Assembly: GCA_012861695.1 (NCBI GenBank)
Contig: JAAOOA010000127.1
Location: 22,619,267 to 22,683,266, forward strand
Direction of reading: 5' to 3'
DNA: 64,000 nt
Source: Trematomus loennbergii
Taxonomy: Eukaryota; Chordata; Actinopteri; Perciformes; Nototheniidae
The notes beneath the pieces were generated by a model, which made no database searches, was not told the origin of the DNA, and saw nothing but the letters and a program-made list of their open reading frames with translations. The position numbers were made by a program, and so were the translations under genes. Shown in pieces: positions 42,834 through 54,800 of this stretch. The number at the start of each line of letters is the position of its first letter. Within the stretch, counting starts at the first letter, position 1.

Positions 42834-42908
<75 letters not shown>
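42762..42908 (+). repeat. (TG)n microsatellite
   Basis: About 147 bp of TG repeats with two GGTG interruptions (about 42811 and 42833), within the presumed prickle1 5' intron. Confidence 0.98.
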
Positions 42909-42909
<1 letters not shown>

Positions 42910-45900
42910 GTCACAGTATACAGTATGTGTGCAATGGAATACATGCACACAACTGGCTGCCTTATCAACCCCCAATTAGGGACCCCAGTCCTCCAGAGCA
43001 GGGCTTATTCTTAGAAACCTCACATGTAATACTGTTTCTGTCAGCATCTGTGTGTTATTTTTGGAGCTGCTAATACTATGGTCGCTAATGACACCAACCC
43101 ATTTTCAACATCTTGGGCCAGCATAAAGGAACATGTGACAGAGTGGGCATACCCGCTGCGTGTGTTTTTAAAAATAACAACCCTTTCCATAAAATCTGAG
43201 ATGCCTTTTCTCTTTAAGTTTTTTTCCTGTCAAACATCATAAAACATTCTCCCTGAATGGTCAAGTGTGTGTGTGTTTGGATAAGACATGCATATTACAC
43301 ACACACCGAGCACACACACTGATGCACACATCTGGTGAGCCACTGCTCTTGTTTTCTTTGGGAGCCCAAGCCCTAACAGGAAGACAGTGCGAGCATAGCA
43401 AACAAAAGCCGGGCTCTTTGAACCGGCCTCTCACTAGGAGCCGCCGTCAGGTTGTTGTGGCCAAACGAACTGTTTCTGTATCAGCTCATTGTGGGCCTCA
43501 GGCTGCCGCTCTGCAAGACATGTCCTCAGTTGGCCTTTGTCAATATTGACCCATCTGCATGTCCTCCCATAACATCGACCTTAACTGTGATGTGTTTCCA
43601 ACTGCTAATACATTCCCTCTGTGTGAAGAGATGAGTTACATTTTAAAGTAGCATTGCTAATTATAACGCCTGACATAGTAAACCTATAGCCTTTATAACT
43701 TGCAGGTAATCTGAGAGAGTGGAGGTGGGAGAGACGGTCCCTGGAGTTTCAATTTTGCCAAAATATTGCAAGAAATTATATCTTTGAATACAATGTTTTC
43801 TAAATAATAATGAACAGAAAACTAATGGAGCTGGTAGACTTCCTGAATTATTTGAAAACATGCTTTTTTCCTGGTCTTGCTCAGTTTGAAAGTGAATGTT
43901 TTACACTTAATTTTTACTTTAGTCGGAAATGCTGACATAAACTGATCTTTGGGCAATGTAACTACAACTGATATGAAAAACACTAGATCCTCATATTTTG
44001 AATGCTGCATCTTCATGTTAGACGGTCTACCTTCTTTGTATGAAATGACTTTCGCTGAGCATTAAAGTTTGCATAATGTAAATGGACTCATAGTTGATCA
44101 TTTATAAGCCTAAATGAAAGACACGTGCCAGTTGTCATACATTTCCACCCAGCTTATCATCAGAATATTTTCTTATTATCCAACCCTTTCAATGTGCAAC
44201 TTCTAGGAATAACTGATGTAATGCTTTAGATGAAATTAGAAGGGGTCTAGTCTAATTATGGATACAAAGCATACTGTAGTACATATCTGATGATATACTG
44301 TACAGAGCACTTGCTTTTCTTCCAGTTAAGGAGTTAACTTTGAATTAGCTGTCAGGATATAGCTGCCATTGAAAGAAAAGAAGAATCAGCAGTTTAAATC
44401 TTTTCTCCAGAGGGCCGGAAGGGATAAGGTATTGATTTATTTCTTTGTGTTCCTTTTAATCTTCTTATGATGTATCTTAGAGGATATTTCAATGCGATTA
44501 TGATTGAATCCAGCACTGTGTAATTTGGGAATATGTCTCGTATGCATTTGTTTCCAAACCTAATTAATGGCATGGTAAAATATGACTGGATGAAAGTTCT
44601 AATGAGGGAATGTTCATAGAGGAATACTCTGGCAGACATCCAGAAACTGTCCCCACTGTCTGCAACTGTAACGTTCCTGAAATACCTTTGTTGTCAGTCC
44701 AAAAATCCCTTGCCCCGCAGGGTTCATTTTTAAACCCTGTTGACCTTTTCCATATCATCCACGCTCACTGACCTCACCCCTGTGACAATGCCAACAGGGA
44801 AGGAGGAACAAGAACCACAGGAAGGGGCGGGGGGTTTGTGTTTTGCATATTTCCAGCCGTGGGTCCGGAAAGCTTGAACTGAATCCCCTGTTGTGTGCCG
44901 GGGAAATGAGCTGGGCTTTTTAATGACTATCTCAGGGTAATATGTTTTCTTTTGCTCCCAGCCCTTGATGCTGTGATTGCTTGGATGGATCCCTATCGAT
45001 GTGCAGGACAGAGGAGAAAACATGCCCTCCTGCATGTCTGTGTCGGGCTGGGTCATAGGAACTTTCCAAAACTCCAACTGACATTCGGCCTCTCTGCATC
45101 TGTTATTCCCATTTATCAAAGACAGACGATGTCGATAATAAGCACTTTTGTAGCGCTGCACTGTGGTTATTACGCAGAGCTGAGCATCATGCCTAAACAC
45201 GGCGGTGATAATGAAACATGTGTGTCAAGAATGACTTTTATCATCGTGGTGGTCTGACGGTTAGTCCCGCAATTATGCCGTGTGGTTACCAGAGATCTGC
45301 TGGAGCCAAACCTGTTTCCCTCTAACATCATCCTGCAGCTCCTAATAAAGCCTGGAAGCGCTAAATCACTATACCTTTAATCACTTTAGAATAATGCTTA
45401 GCATGTGGATCCAATGTGTGCCACTGCTGCAGGCGATGACTCTCATCCATTATGCCGTTAGAAGGTTACAGGATGGGGGATTTTATGGCATGGCAGACAG
45501 CGGCGTGCACACTGGTTATCCCGATCTCTACAACCACAGTGCCCTAAATTTGACCATCCAGGCCATCGTCCATTCAGCTGGGCCTGATGACCACAGATTC
45601 AGGGACCACCGGCGTTTAAACAAGACATATTTCATCCAGCCTCCTGCCAACCTACCACAAACAGTTTACAGTCAATGTGCTCTGCTCTCTGGAGTTTGTC
45701 TATGGCAACCCGACTCCATGCCACATCTCCCCGTGCAGAGCCATGAAAGACTGGCCTCCTCTGACAGCTCCTCACAACACACTGCCCTGTCCCGCTCTGC
45801 TTTTAGCTCTGCTGCGGTTAGCTGGACCACGTCTGGGGATAAAAGGCTGCCAGAGTGTTTGGCTTGCAGGCGATTTACACGGACGCAAGGGTGATTCATT

Positions 45901-47033
45901 CTAACTTTGCACAAACAGGCCTCTGTGTACATTTCGATGGTACCGGGCTTTTAAATCAACAGTGGGGAACGTATACATACGGGCATTGGGACGTACATTC
46001 TGCTCATTCACACTCAGCTGCGTGTCTGTGTGTAGGTGTCGGAGAGTCTATGCATGTGTGTTGGTCATGACATACACACATAGAGGTGGTCACTTTGTCT
46101 CTGTCCATCTTCTTCTCTCAGACAAACACACACTCGCACACAAAGACATGCCTCGCTGTTAATGTCTGAGACTGGCTTCATGTCTGCGATTTGTCTACAC
46201 CTCCATCATTCTTGCACTAATCCTATGACACACAAGGGGGTTAATGTTTGCGTCTCTAGATTAAATGTGCATTATGAGATGCTAATATAAAAGAGGCAGA
46301 GTCCTAAATTCTCCTGTCATTATGCACTTTCTTAATTAATCATCAACATATTTCCCTTTATTGAGTGGGCACTTTTAAACACCAAGTATGCAGACAAGGA
46401 TCCTAGCTGTTTTGTTCTGCTGTGTCCAGGAACATTCAACATTCAGCATGCTATTTTATCTTTTTAATCTATCTTAAGTCTTTTGTTCCTTAAATTGCGC
46501 CTTTAAATCATTTTGAGGCTTTGAAAATAACACATGACCAAGCACTGAGACATGTGAAGCTGCTCCACAAACACCACTTATTGTGGCTTATTGTACACCA
46601 TTTATTCTACAGTAACTAATATCCTCATAGATTTCCCACCTACAGTAGGTCATTAAGAGTAAAACCTTGGCCAAGATCCCACTAACACATGGCCTGCTAT
46701 ATCATTTCATCATTTAATAAGTGCAGCTGTGAATCATGATTTCAGCAGATGTTGCCGATGTTGATTCATCTAATAACATTTGCAGGGAAAACATTTGTAT
46801 GACAACACAGAACTTGTATTCCTGCATAAGGCGCTGAGTCTCAGATGCAGATGTGTATATGTCAGTACTTACAATGACAGAGTTTGAATAAAAGCTTACA
46901 AAACACCTAAAATGTTTTTATTTTATTTACATTTATTGAGATACAAATGTGAAAGTAGTTAAGATTGAAAAGCAAAAGCTACTGATGTGTTTCTGTGTCT
47001 TCAAGGCAGTAAAGGCGTCAACCTATATTCTAG

Positions 47034-47048
47034 CCACTAGGTGACACC
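47034..47048 (+). promoter_or_regulatory. CTCF-type core motif
   Basis: CCACTAGGTGACACC matches 14 of 15 positions of the CTCF core, forward strand. The one mismatch falls in the strongly conserved GGC. Confidence 0.3.
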
Positions 47049-48765
47049 ACTTCCTTGGTTCTCAGCTCAGCCCTCCCTGTATCTGTGTCAAAAACCTCTA
47101 AATCCCTCTGAGTATTTATTTATTTACCCTTCTCCCTTACTGGCCAAGAAACATTGATATATTTGTGATAGGAAGGTTACAAATGTTGTAAAGTGCTTCT
47201 AATGGAAGTGACCACGTTTCAAAAAACATTCCAGTGAAATTACAGCAACATTTTAACCTGGCGAGTCACACTTTGAAGTACAACCGCTGACATTGTGCAG
47301 AACCTGCAGTTCTTCCTTTGTACTGTCAAAGTGCTCCAAGGTATAATTCAATTTATTTAAACACATTTTCACTTGTGTTGTACTGCAATACCTCAAAACA
47401 TTTCCACAATGTATCCAAGGTATCTATGGCATCTCCTAAGTCTGTCCTCTCACCTAGCTGTCAGGTTTCAAAGGTGAACCTTCCTGGGATCAGCAGCGCT
47501 CTGTTTTTGTCAGCTGTGGCCATTGTGACCAGTCTGACTCTGCACTCTGTTGGTGGGTCTGTCATTCTGTCAGCCCCCAGGAGGGCATTCACAGTCTTGG
47601 CTTACGGTGATGTTTACTGTGTACCAACGAGAGCAAAATATTATCTTAGACAGCCTTGGTTAAATATAACATTAACTGCTCTCTTGTGCTTTTTAAGTTT
47701 GGCACTTTCGAACACAGCTGAGAATGGAAATGTTTAAAACTTCAGGGTGTTTCATTGTTCTCCAAAGGAAACATTTTATGACATGTTTAGCTCTGTGCGA
47801 GGTCAAGAAGGAGGGATGAATTTACTTAAGCAGCGTTATTTGTATTTTAAGAGCTGACTGCTATGCACAAATGTCCACACTATTAAGTCATTAATGCTCA
47901 GGCTTAGACTGTAAGCATAGTTCAGTTTTTGTATTTGATTTTTATCTTGAAACAACAAAGAATAGTGCCTATCACACTATGAGAGGCATGAAACCTGACT
48001 CCAGAATGTTCTTTCTAAAAGTTCATTTCTATAAACAAATAGCCATATGTATTCACTTACTACAATCAAACATTTCGGGACTAAACTTGGATTGAATGAT
48101 TTGTAAGAAAGAGTATTTTCTGTGGTCTAACCGTTTACTGCCTTGTCCATCATGGTTGGAATTGAAGAAAGTGAGACTGACTTCTCATACTGTATGTGGC
48201 CGGGGTGTGTGACCACATTCCCCCCACTCAACAGCACTCCTGACAGCTATGGAGACCTGCAGTGGCGGACAGGCAGCGGTCACCAAGTGGCGACCAGTTG
48301 TCACCAAAGTGACAGGCGACAGCTGAGTCCATACATCTGGAGGCCCGGGGGACTCCACACTTCGAGCCCCATGTCTCTGACACAAGTTTTTTCAGCGTGA
48401 TAGAAATGAGGTAACACGCAGAGAAAGTGAAATGTGGCTTCGTCGAATCAGTTTTGGAAGACAAGGAAATTAAACCCAGTTTGATGAGTTTATGGGGTTG
48501 AAACAAGCAGCATATGACCTATTTAGGGTATCGATTCAATTGATGGAAGTTGGGTTGTTAACATTTTAGAATATTGACGAAAACCAAACCATTAAGGTCG
48601 AAATGTCTTCGTTTTTGTACCACTGTAACTTTTCAAGCATTTTCGTTGGTTATAACAAAACAAATAGATTGCTGCAACTAGATAAATCAATTAAAAGCTG
48701 CCCAACACCCTGAACTAAAGTAAAAAAACACTGTTAAAACCATATAAATAACTCGTTCCACTCAC

Positions 48766-49093
48766 CAACAAAGCGTTCAGTCGCAGTAGACCGAGTATCC
48801 AGAACCAATATTCCCGAAGTGAGAAAAGCGATTCACGCTGCGTCTCATTGGCATGGGATGAAAAGTCCAGAGAGGATGCACCACTGTGCCGCAAATGAAC
48901 CCGGAGCTGTGCAAAGCTATAATCTTAAACTCCAGATACTGGCTGCATTGGAGAGGAGCGCGACTAGAGTGCTGGGTCTGACTTCTCCCGCTGTCACCAC
49001 ATCTCAGTCATTACAGCGGCGCACGGTGCGCTATGGTGCTCCTCTCGGCAGTCCCAGTGAAATGACATTAGCGTTGCTCCCTGCCTATTGGTT
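48766..49093 (-). promoter_or_regulatory. prickle1: Candidate prickle1 first exon and promoter
   Basis: On the minus strand CGACTGAACGCTTTGTTG is followed by GTGAGTGG, a strong donor (junction 48766/48765). Upstream the sequence is richer in CpG than its surroundings (GCGCGAC, CAGCGGCGCACGGTGCGC near 48955-49030). A CCAAT box (AACCAATAGG, 49086-49095) lies about 100 bases before a likely start near 48990. The prickle1 start codon is in exon 2, so a distant non-coding exon is expected. A plus-strand frame here (48819-49223) is thought to be incidental. Confidence 0.45.
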
Positions 49094-50385
49094 TAAACAA
49101 GCAGCCCCCACCGATCCTGGAGAGAAGGACCAGCCTGGAGCACAGTGGACAAATGCTCCTGAGTTTAACTCCTGCTGCGGCAACGAAGAGTTTGAGAAGT
49201 GTTTGCGTAATTTAAGTGCTTGAAAACTACTAAGTGAGTTAATCTATTCCTGTTGCCTTTACCTTCAGGCGACCCTTACCTATATGAACCTTTACCTATA
49301 TCCAGGCTATATTTAGATCAATACAAACGTTATGAACTGAAAATTAATGTTTCTCTTTTTTAAATATTAAAAACGCCACTGATTCATATTCATGGGTTCA
49401 CTAAGACTTTATGTACCAACTCCATTTGCACCTATGTCCAAACATACAATTTGTCATTTAGTGTGAAAATGTTATACATTTTTGCAAACTGTTTTTCATA
49501 CTTACCACTAAATATAAATGATCAGAATGTGCTTTATGTTCTCCCACACAGACTGTGTAATATGTACAATATTGATCTAGACATTATCATCATCATAATC
49601 ATTAAGAATTTGAAAATAATTGCCACCATCCATACACCAGTGCATGAGCAAAATACAATGGCAATTATTCATCTTTGTGCTGCATTAAAAGGTAAAAGCT
49701 TGTTTTCTGTAGATTGTATTAGCCCACTTTTTTGTTATTTGTATGGCTTTACTTTGTGGTTAGTGCTAATCACATGATTGGTTGTCAGCACATGACCACC
49801 TAAATGAAGCTGAGATAAGATTTTTGACTGGTGGACCTTTAAAGAGCTCTCTGACCTCATGTGACCCAGATTAGGCCTTTCCATGACATCAAAAGTGACA
49901 CTGCGCACCCAAACAACTCAACCGAATCTGGATCATTTGTCGTTTTTGAAATCAGGATCTAAAGGTGTATTTGGGATTATGCCGTCTCTAAAAGACTGAA
50001 ACATGAAACATAAATGTGACAAATGCATCGATTTAATTGCGTGCCCTTTGACCTTCAAGGCTCTCCCTCACTGGAACAGACGCTACATCTCTGATTGACC
50101 TCGGTAACAACTCGGTGACCGTCACATAGATCTGTGTGTGTGAATGCATCTTAATTAAGAACAGATTTTGCGAGCTCAAAACCTGTCAGTCATTCTCTAC
50201 ACAGCCCTGGCATTAAGCAATGGAACACATTGCAGTGCCAGATCTTATATGGACCAGATGGACATGAGCTACAACTTGGTACCACACTTCACTGCTAACA
50301 CTCACTGTGTATATTCTTTATCAGAGCTGCAGATATGAAGATAATCCAAATAATTAAATCATATCTAATAAAGCCCCTATATGCC

Positions 50386-50537
50386 CAGGGGCGCCGCCAG
50401 GGATTTTGGGCCCCATGAAAAGATATCACAGTGGTTACTTAAACATTTTTTTCTTAATGTTCTAAAATTGTTTGGGCCCCTGTCAGTCACGGGCCCTTAG
50501 AATCGTCCTAACTTTTCACCCCCAGACGGCGCCCCTG
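50386..50537. mobile_element. Short hAT-type non-autonomous element with 8-bp target duplication
   Basis: 152 bp bounded by 11-bp perfect terminal inverted repeats CAGGGGCGCCG and CGGCGCCCCTG, and flanked on both sides by TATATGCC (50378-50385 and 50538-50545). CAGGGGCG-type ends and 8-bp duplications are the hAT signature. There is no coding capacity. Confidence 0.9.
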
Positions 50538-50649
50538 TATATGCCATGTCACCCGTCATAAAGAGCTATATTAAAATAACCGTAAAATATTAACTTTTAT
50601 TCTCCCAATTTAGAATCAGAGCTAAGAGTTTTAGATGTACATCTATTTA

Positions 50650-50690
50650 TCAGAATCAGAATACCTTTATTCGTCCCACAGAAGGGAAAT
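50650..50690. repeat. Retroposon-like fragment
   Basis: CAGAATCAGAATACCTTTAT followed by TCGTCCCACAGAAGGGAAAT resembles a frequent fish interspersed-repeat tail. Only about 40 bp remain and the family is not assigned. Confidence 0.4.
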
Positions 50691-51553
50691 ATATGCTATA
50701 TTCTCCTTCTTCATATAAAAACACCACTGAATATTGGTGTATAACAGATAGATTTAGTCAAAAAAGCAACAGTACATGCATTATATTTAAGCAAGGATAT
50801 ATGAGTTACAGCACAACATCTGAAAACAGTAAAATGGGGTATAAATGTCATGTTTCTGTAACACAGCACTCAAGCAGATAGATATCAGACTCCTGATTAT
50901 TTAGGAGAGCCATTTGGCCTTGAAACAGATTGTTCAACTGTCTAGAGATTTCTCGATTATATATCTTGCCTTTTTTCAGAGCTTATCTCCAGGCTATTTA
51001 ATTAGATATTTATGGCAGCATTAAAAAAACAACTTGAAAACAGACTCTGAGGAGCATCACTGACTTTGGACCATAGAGATGCTCAGCATACTTTCCAGAG
51101 TATCTCTCGTTAATGTGTCTTCCCCCCCTATGATTTTAATAACATACAACTTGATTCTGATTGCCGTGTATCAAATGTAATCCTGGTCAATTGCTTTGCT
51201 TTAGGGCCTCAAATGGTCAACAAACCAATATATTTATCCCTGTCGCAGCTGTTTTGTATTTGTCGTGCTGTGTGACAGAGCAGCAGTGAATTTGATGGTT
51301 AAATTGTCGATCCCTCTAACAAGATTAGGAGCTTAAGGCGCTGTAACTCCTGAAACAAGAGCTCACCAACAAACATGCTTTAATTACAGAAGATGACATT
51401 TTTTTCTTTTTAATTGCTATTTACTGTTTGCATGTATATCCGTGTAAAAGTGTAATGACTTCACACTTTTTTTTCTCTCTTTGTGCTTTTCTATCTTGCA
51501 GAACATTTGTCCTTTAATGGAAGCTCTCTTTTATTAATTTCTGAAATAAATCC

Positions 51554-51881
51554 TTAAAGGTAGGGTAGGTAAGAATGGAGAAACCAGCTCGAGTGCACTA
51601 GAATTTGAACACACACGAACACATGACCAATGAGGGCACGAGATAAGTTTGTGCACAGATGGAAGGCTGACAGGCAGGCAGGTAGGCCATCCAGTTATTT
51701 TTAGCCGGGCCGGCTAAAATGATTGGTCGTGCTTTTTACAGCGCTACGGCTTCCACATATGACATTTTTTGATGTATTTATTGTCAAAGTACTTAAGATA
51801 TTCATTGCTATCGGGATGTTAAGAGCATTCCATATAATATAACAAAAAGTGTTTCTGAAGTGAATTACCTATACCCCACCT
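51554..51881. mobile_element. Probable non-autonomous element with imperfect inverted ends
   Basis: Left end after TTAA reads AGGTAGGGTAGGTAA. The right end, read from the other strand, gives AGGTGGGGTATAGGTAA. The interior includes GCCGGGCCGGCTAAAATGAT. No target duplication or transposase is evident. It looks like a repeat seen in many fish genomes, but the class is uncertain. Confidence 0.5.
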
Positions 51882-54800
51882 GTGTGTTGTCCGCTGTGCA
51901 GAAATATTAAAAGGGACAATTTCTTTTAAGTCTGGCCACTGACTTGGAGACCCAGTTTTACACGCTTGTGGGAATTCTCCATTTTAGCTTTAGTGAATCC
52001 CATCAGCTTATATATTTTGTTCTCAGGAAATGTCAATGCATCTGGCACATAGTGGCATACATTCAAGAGCACACGTTTTACCATTGGAGTTGTTTGATAT
52101 TTGGCCTGGAATAACAGTAATTAGGCTGTCTAAAAGTGATACAAGTCTCTCTATTTAACACCTCAAGCCACCAACAGTAATGTAGTTATAACCTTGGTTG
52201 CCAGGTAGAGTGAGGATATTTGCCAGAGTGTTAGTGGGGTCTTAATCAAGAGGCTTGCTCTACCGTCCATGTTTGCTCCACTCTTTATGTGTGGCTACAT
52301 GTTTGCTTTGGCCCACGGTGAGTGAATATGAAGCTGTTAATGTGCAAACTAATTTTGCTAATATACTTAGATGTTTTACTTGATTCAAGTCCCTCTAACC
52401 TGGGTATTAGCATATCGGAATATATAAAGAGATATAGATGGAAATTGTGTCTACCCTAGAAACATATTCCATACACATTTTAATTGAGGTATGTGTTGCA
52501 TTCTCACAGCTGGAGAAAAAATAAATCCACGTTGAGGCTAATTTAAACATTTTGGGAGTGGATTTTCTTTCTATAAAGGGATCTCTTTTCTTTGAGTTTA
52601 CACAGGAAAGCTCTAGTCCAAACAAAGGCAGGAAAACAAACAAACAAGAGGCTAGGGCAGAGGCTGAGGCGGAGCTGGTCGACAGAGCAGCTGGACTTTT
52701 TGACCAGTGGCCTGGCTGATGTCCATACTCAAACACTGGTGACCAATTAGGGACCACGGGTCACCCCAGAGCCCCAAAAGGCCCAGCTTAACCCTGTTGA
52801 CTCGATTTGTTGTTGGACAGCTTGTCACAGATTGACAAATGGGATCACATTACTAAAAAAACAAGCTAATGCATGAGCTGAAGATACAGCAAACGTCAGG
52901 TCCTTATTAGTTTCCACTGTTTATGTAGAATCCTGTAAAGAAAGGCAGTAATAGATTCAAGGGTCTACATGAGCTGCTTCAATACCAATAGGCTGTTTGG
53001 CTTGCTGATCAAGCATTCTGTGAATTCCAGAGCATTATAATTGATATCCTACACTTTAGCCTTTGTAGTCTTTAATTGGCTCTTGCTCAAGCTCTCCTAA
53101 AATAACTACAAACAACGGCTGAAACAAGAGAAGGGTTGTTTGCTGACAGCATGCTAATTATGGAATTGTTACAGAATAGAAGTAGCTTGTTGGTCATAAT
53201 ATTTGCTATCCCAGTATCTCTGTTGGGGTTTGCTATTATTGTTTGTTAATGGTCTACAGACAGAGGAGGAGGGAATGCAAGGGAATCTCTTAACAATTTA
53301 GTATATGCTTTATATAGCCCCCCCCTTGAGCTATAAATCTTAAAGGAATAAAGAAGACAGCTAGTTTGGTAAAGAAATAGTCCTAACGCTCCATCAAATC
53401 TGCATCAGTTTTTGCACGTTTTAGAGAAGGTGGCCGGTAGTTTGAATGTTTGACCTTTTGTAGTGAGCCAGGATGTTTCCCTTGCTTCCATTCTTTATGC
53501 TAAGCTAACATTTCCTGGCTCCAGTTTCATATTTTCCAAAAGACACAGGAGTGGAACCAATCCTTTTATTTAACTCCTAAGAGTAATTGTATTTCCCAAA
53601 ACCTCAGACCCTTTCAGTTACAGTATTGAGGTTACACAATATACGGTGCATCGCTTTTTAGTTCACCTTGGATTGGAGGGGCCCCTTTCAGCAGTAATTC
53701 AAAATTAATGTATTTTCCTGCTATTGTATCCGCCATCTGCAATCATACTTCTACTTTTCTTCCCAACAGTCATTCATAAAAGAGCTGCATCCTTGAAAAA
53801 AATGTGGATAGAAGCTCTGCTCTTTGATTTAGGTGAATCCCCAAGAACGTTTACATATGCAATAATCCTGCTCCCTAAAGCATATTTTGTTTAATGGAGT
53901 AATATGTTTATCTTGATTTGCCCAAAGTATGATAAAATAACATATGTACCTTGACCTGTCATACAATGATCAAAACTCCATTAGTCAGAGTGCTTCTGCA
54001 TCAGCAACCAATTTGTGGGGATTAAACTGTGTATGTTCACATGCAGGTGGAAAGTCTGATGGATTTCACTGGTTGATGTACTTCATGTTCTCCTAGTCCA
54101 AGGCTCGCTGACTGAGGGAGGTTTTGTGGGACTCCAGACAGAGAAAGCAGAGAGCTGGGCTAAAAACAATCACTGAAAGGGTTCAACCAAGCCGTGCCAC
54201 GGAACAGATTTAAGTTAAACGCTTTATCTCGATCCTCTCCTGTAACAGTTGGGTCTGCATCATTGTTCATTTGGGTTAGCTTCCCTGCTGGATTTCACGC
54301 CCCTCTAAATGTTATTCCTCAAAAACGTAAATTGTCAGAGGATCAGACTGGTTTCCGTTGCCTTTTCTTTTCTTTTTTTTCATCTTTGCTTCTTTCCTTA
54401 GCCTTTCATTCTTATCCTGCAATGCTTCTGCTATTAATTCCCCAGCTGTGGATTGAAGCTCCTTGAGGCACGCTGCATTCCCCGGGCCGGTCTTCTGTCG
54501 CCTCTGAGATAGCGCAGAGCACACAACCTGCACTACTATTACGATTCCTTATGTTACCCAGATAAGGGACATAAGAGAATCTCTGCTTTCCCTCTTAGGC
54601 TACTTTCTGTTTGTCCTGATGTCTTCCTTCCTTCCTTCCTCTTCCCCCTGTCTTTAAGGAATCCTAAAGCTCCTGTATTTGCTCCATTTCTCTCCCTGTC
54701 TGAGTTTCCAGTCCAATCATAACTACTGCACTAGCTCTGGTGTTTGGTTTCTGTATCACTGTTGGTGGCTCTTTGACACTCTGCTGTTCTGGCACTTTAA

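Larger units (their letters stand above)
36426..48765 (-). other. prickle1: prickle1 5' intron sequence (distal), no recognised coding exon
   Basis: Twelve kilobases between the candidate splice site at 36406 and the candidate first exon at 48766. Contents seen: the unassigned frame at 42066-42482, a (TG)n tract, and CTCF-like motifs at 39493 and 47034. The frames at 44730-45200, 45394-45894 and 47318-47737 have no recognisable domain. Regulatory conserved elements are plausible but cannot be judged from one genome. Confidence 0.5.

Noticed and set aside
44730..45200. 156-codon minus-strand frame
   Set aside because: No family resemblance and no splice context; overlapping frame on the other strand is equally open.
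45394..45894. 166-codon plus-strand frame
   Set aside because: No recognisable motif, and a start context or partner exon is lacking; probably chance in a less AT-rich stretch.
47318..47737. 139-codon plus-strand frame with hydrophobic stretches
   Set aside because: Hydrophobic runs come from T-rich DNA; no conserved residues recognised.
48819..49223. 134-codon plus-strand frame
   Set aside because: Better explained by higher GC content of the candidate prickle1 first exon and promoter on the minus strand.
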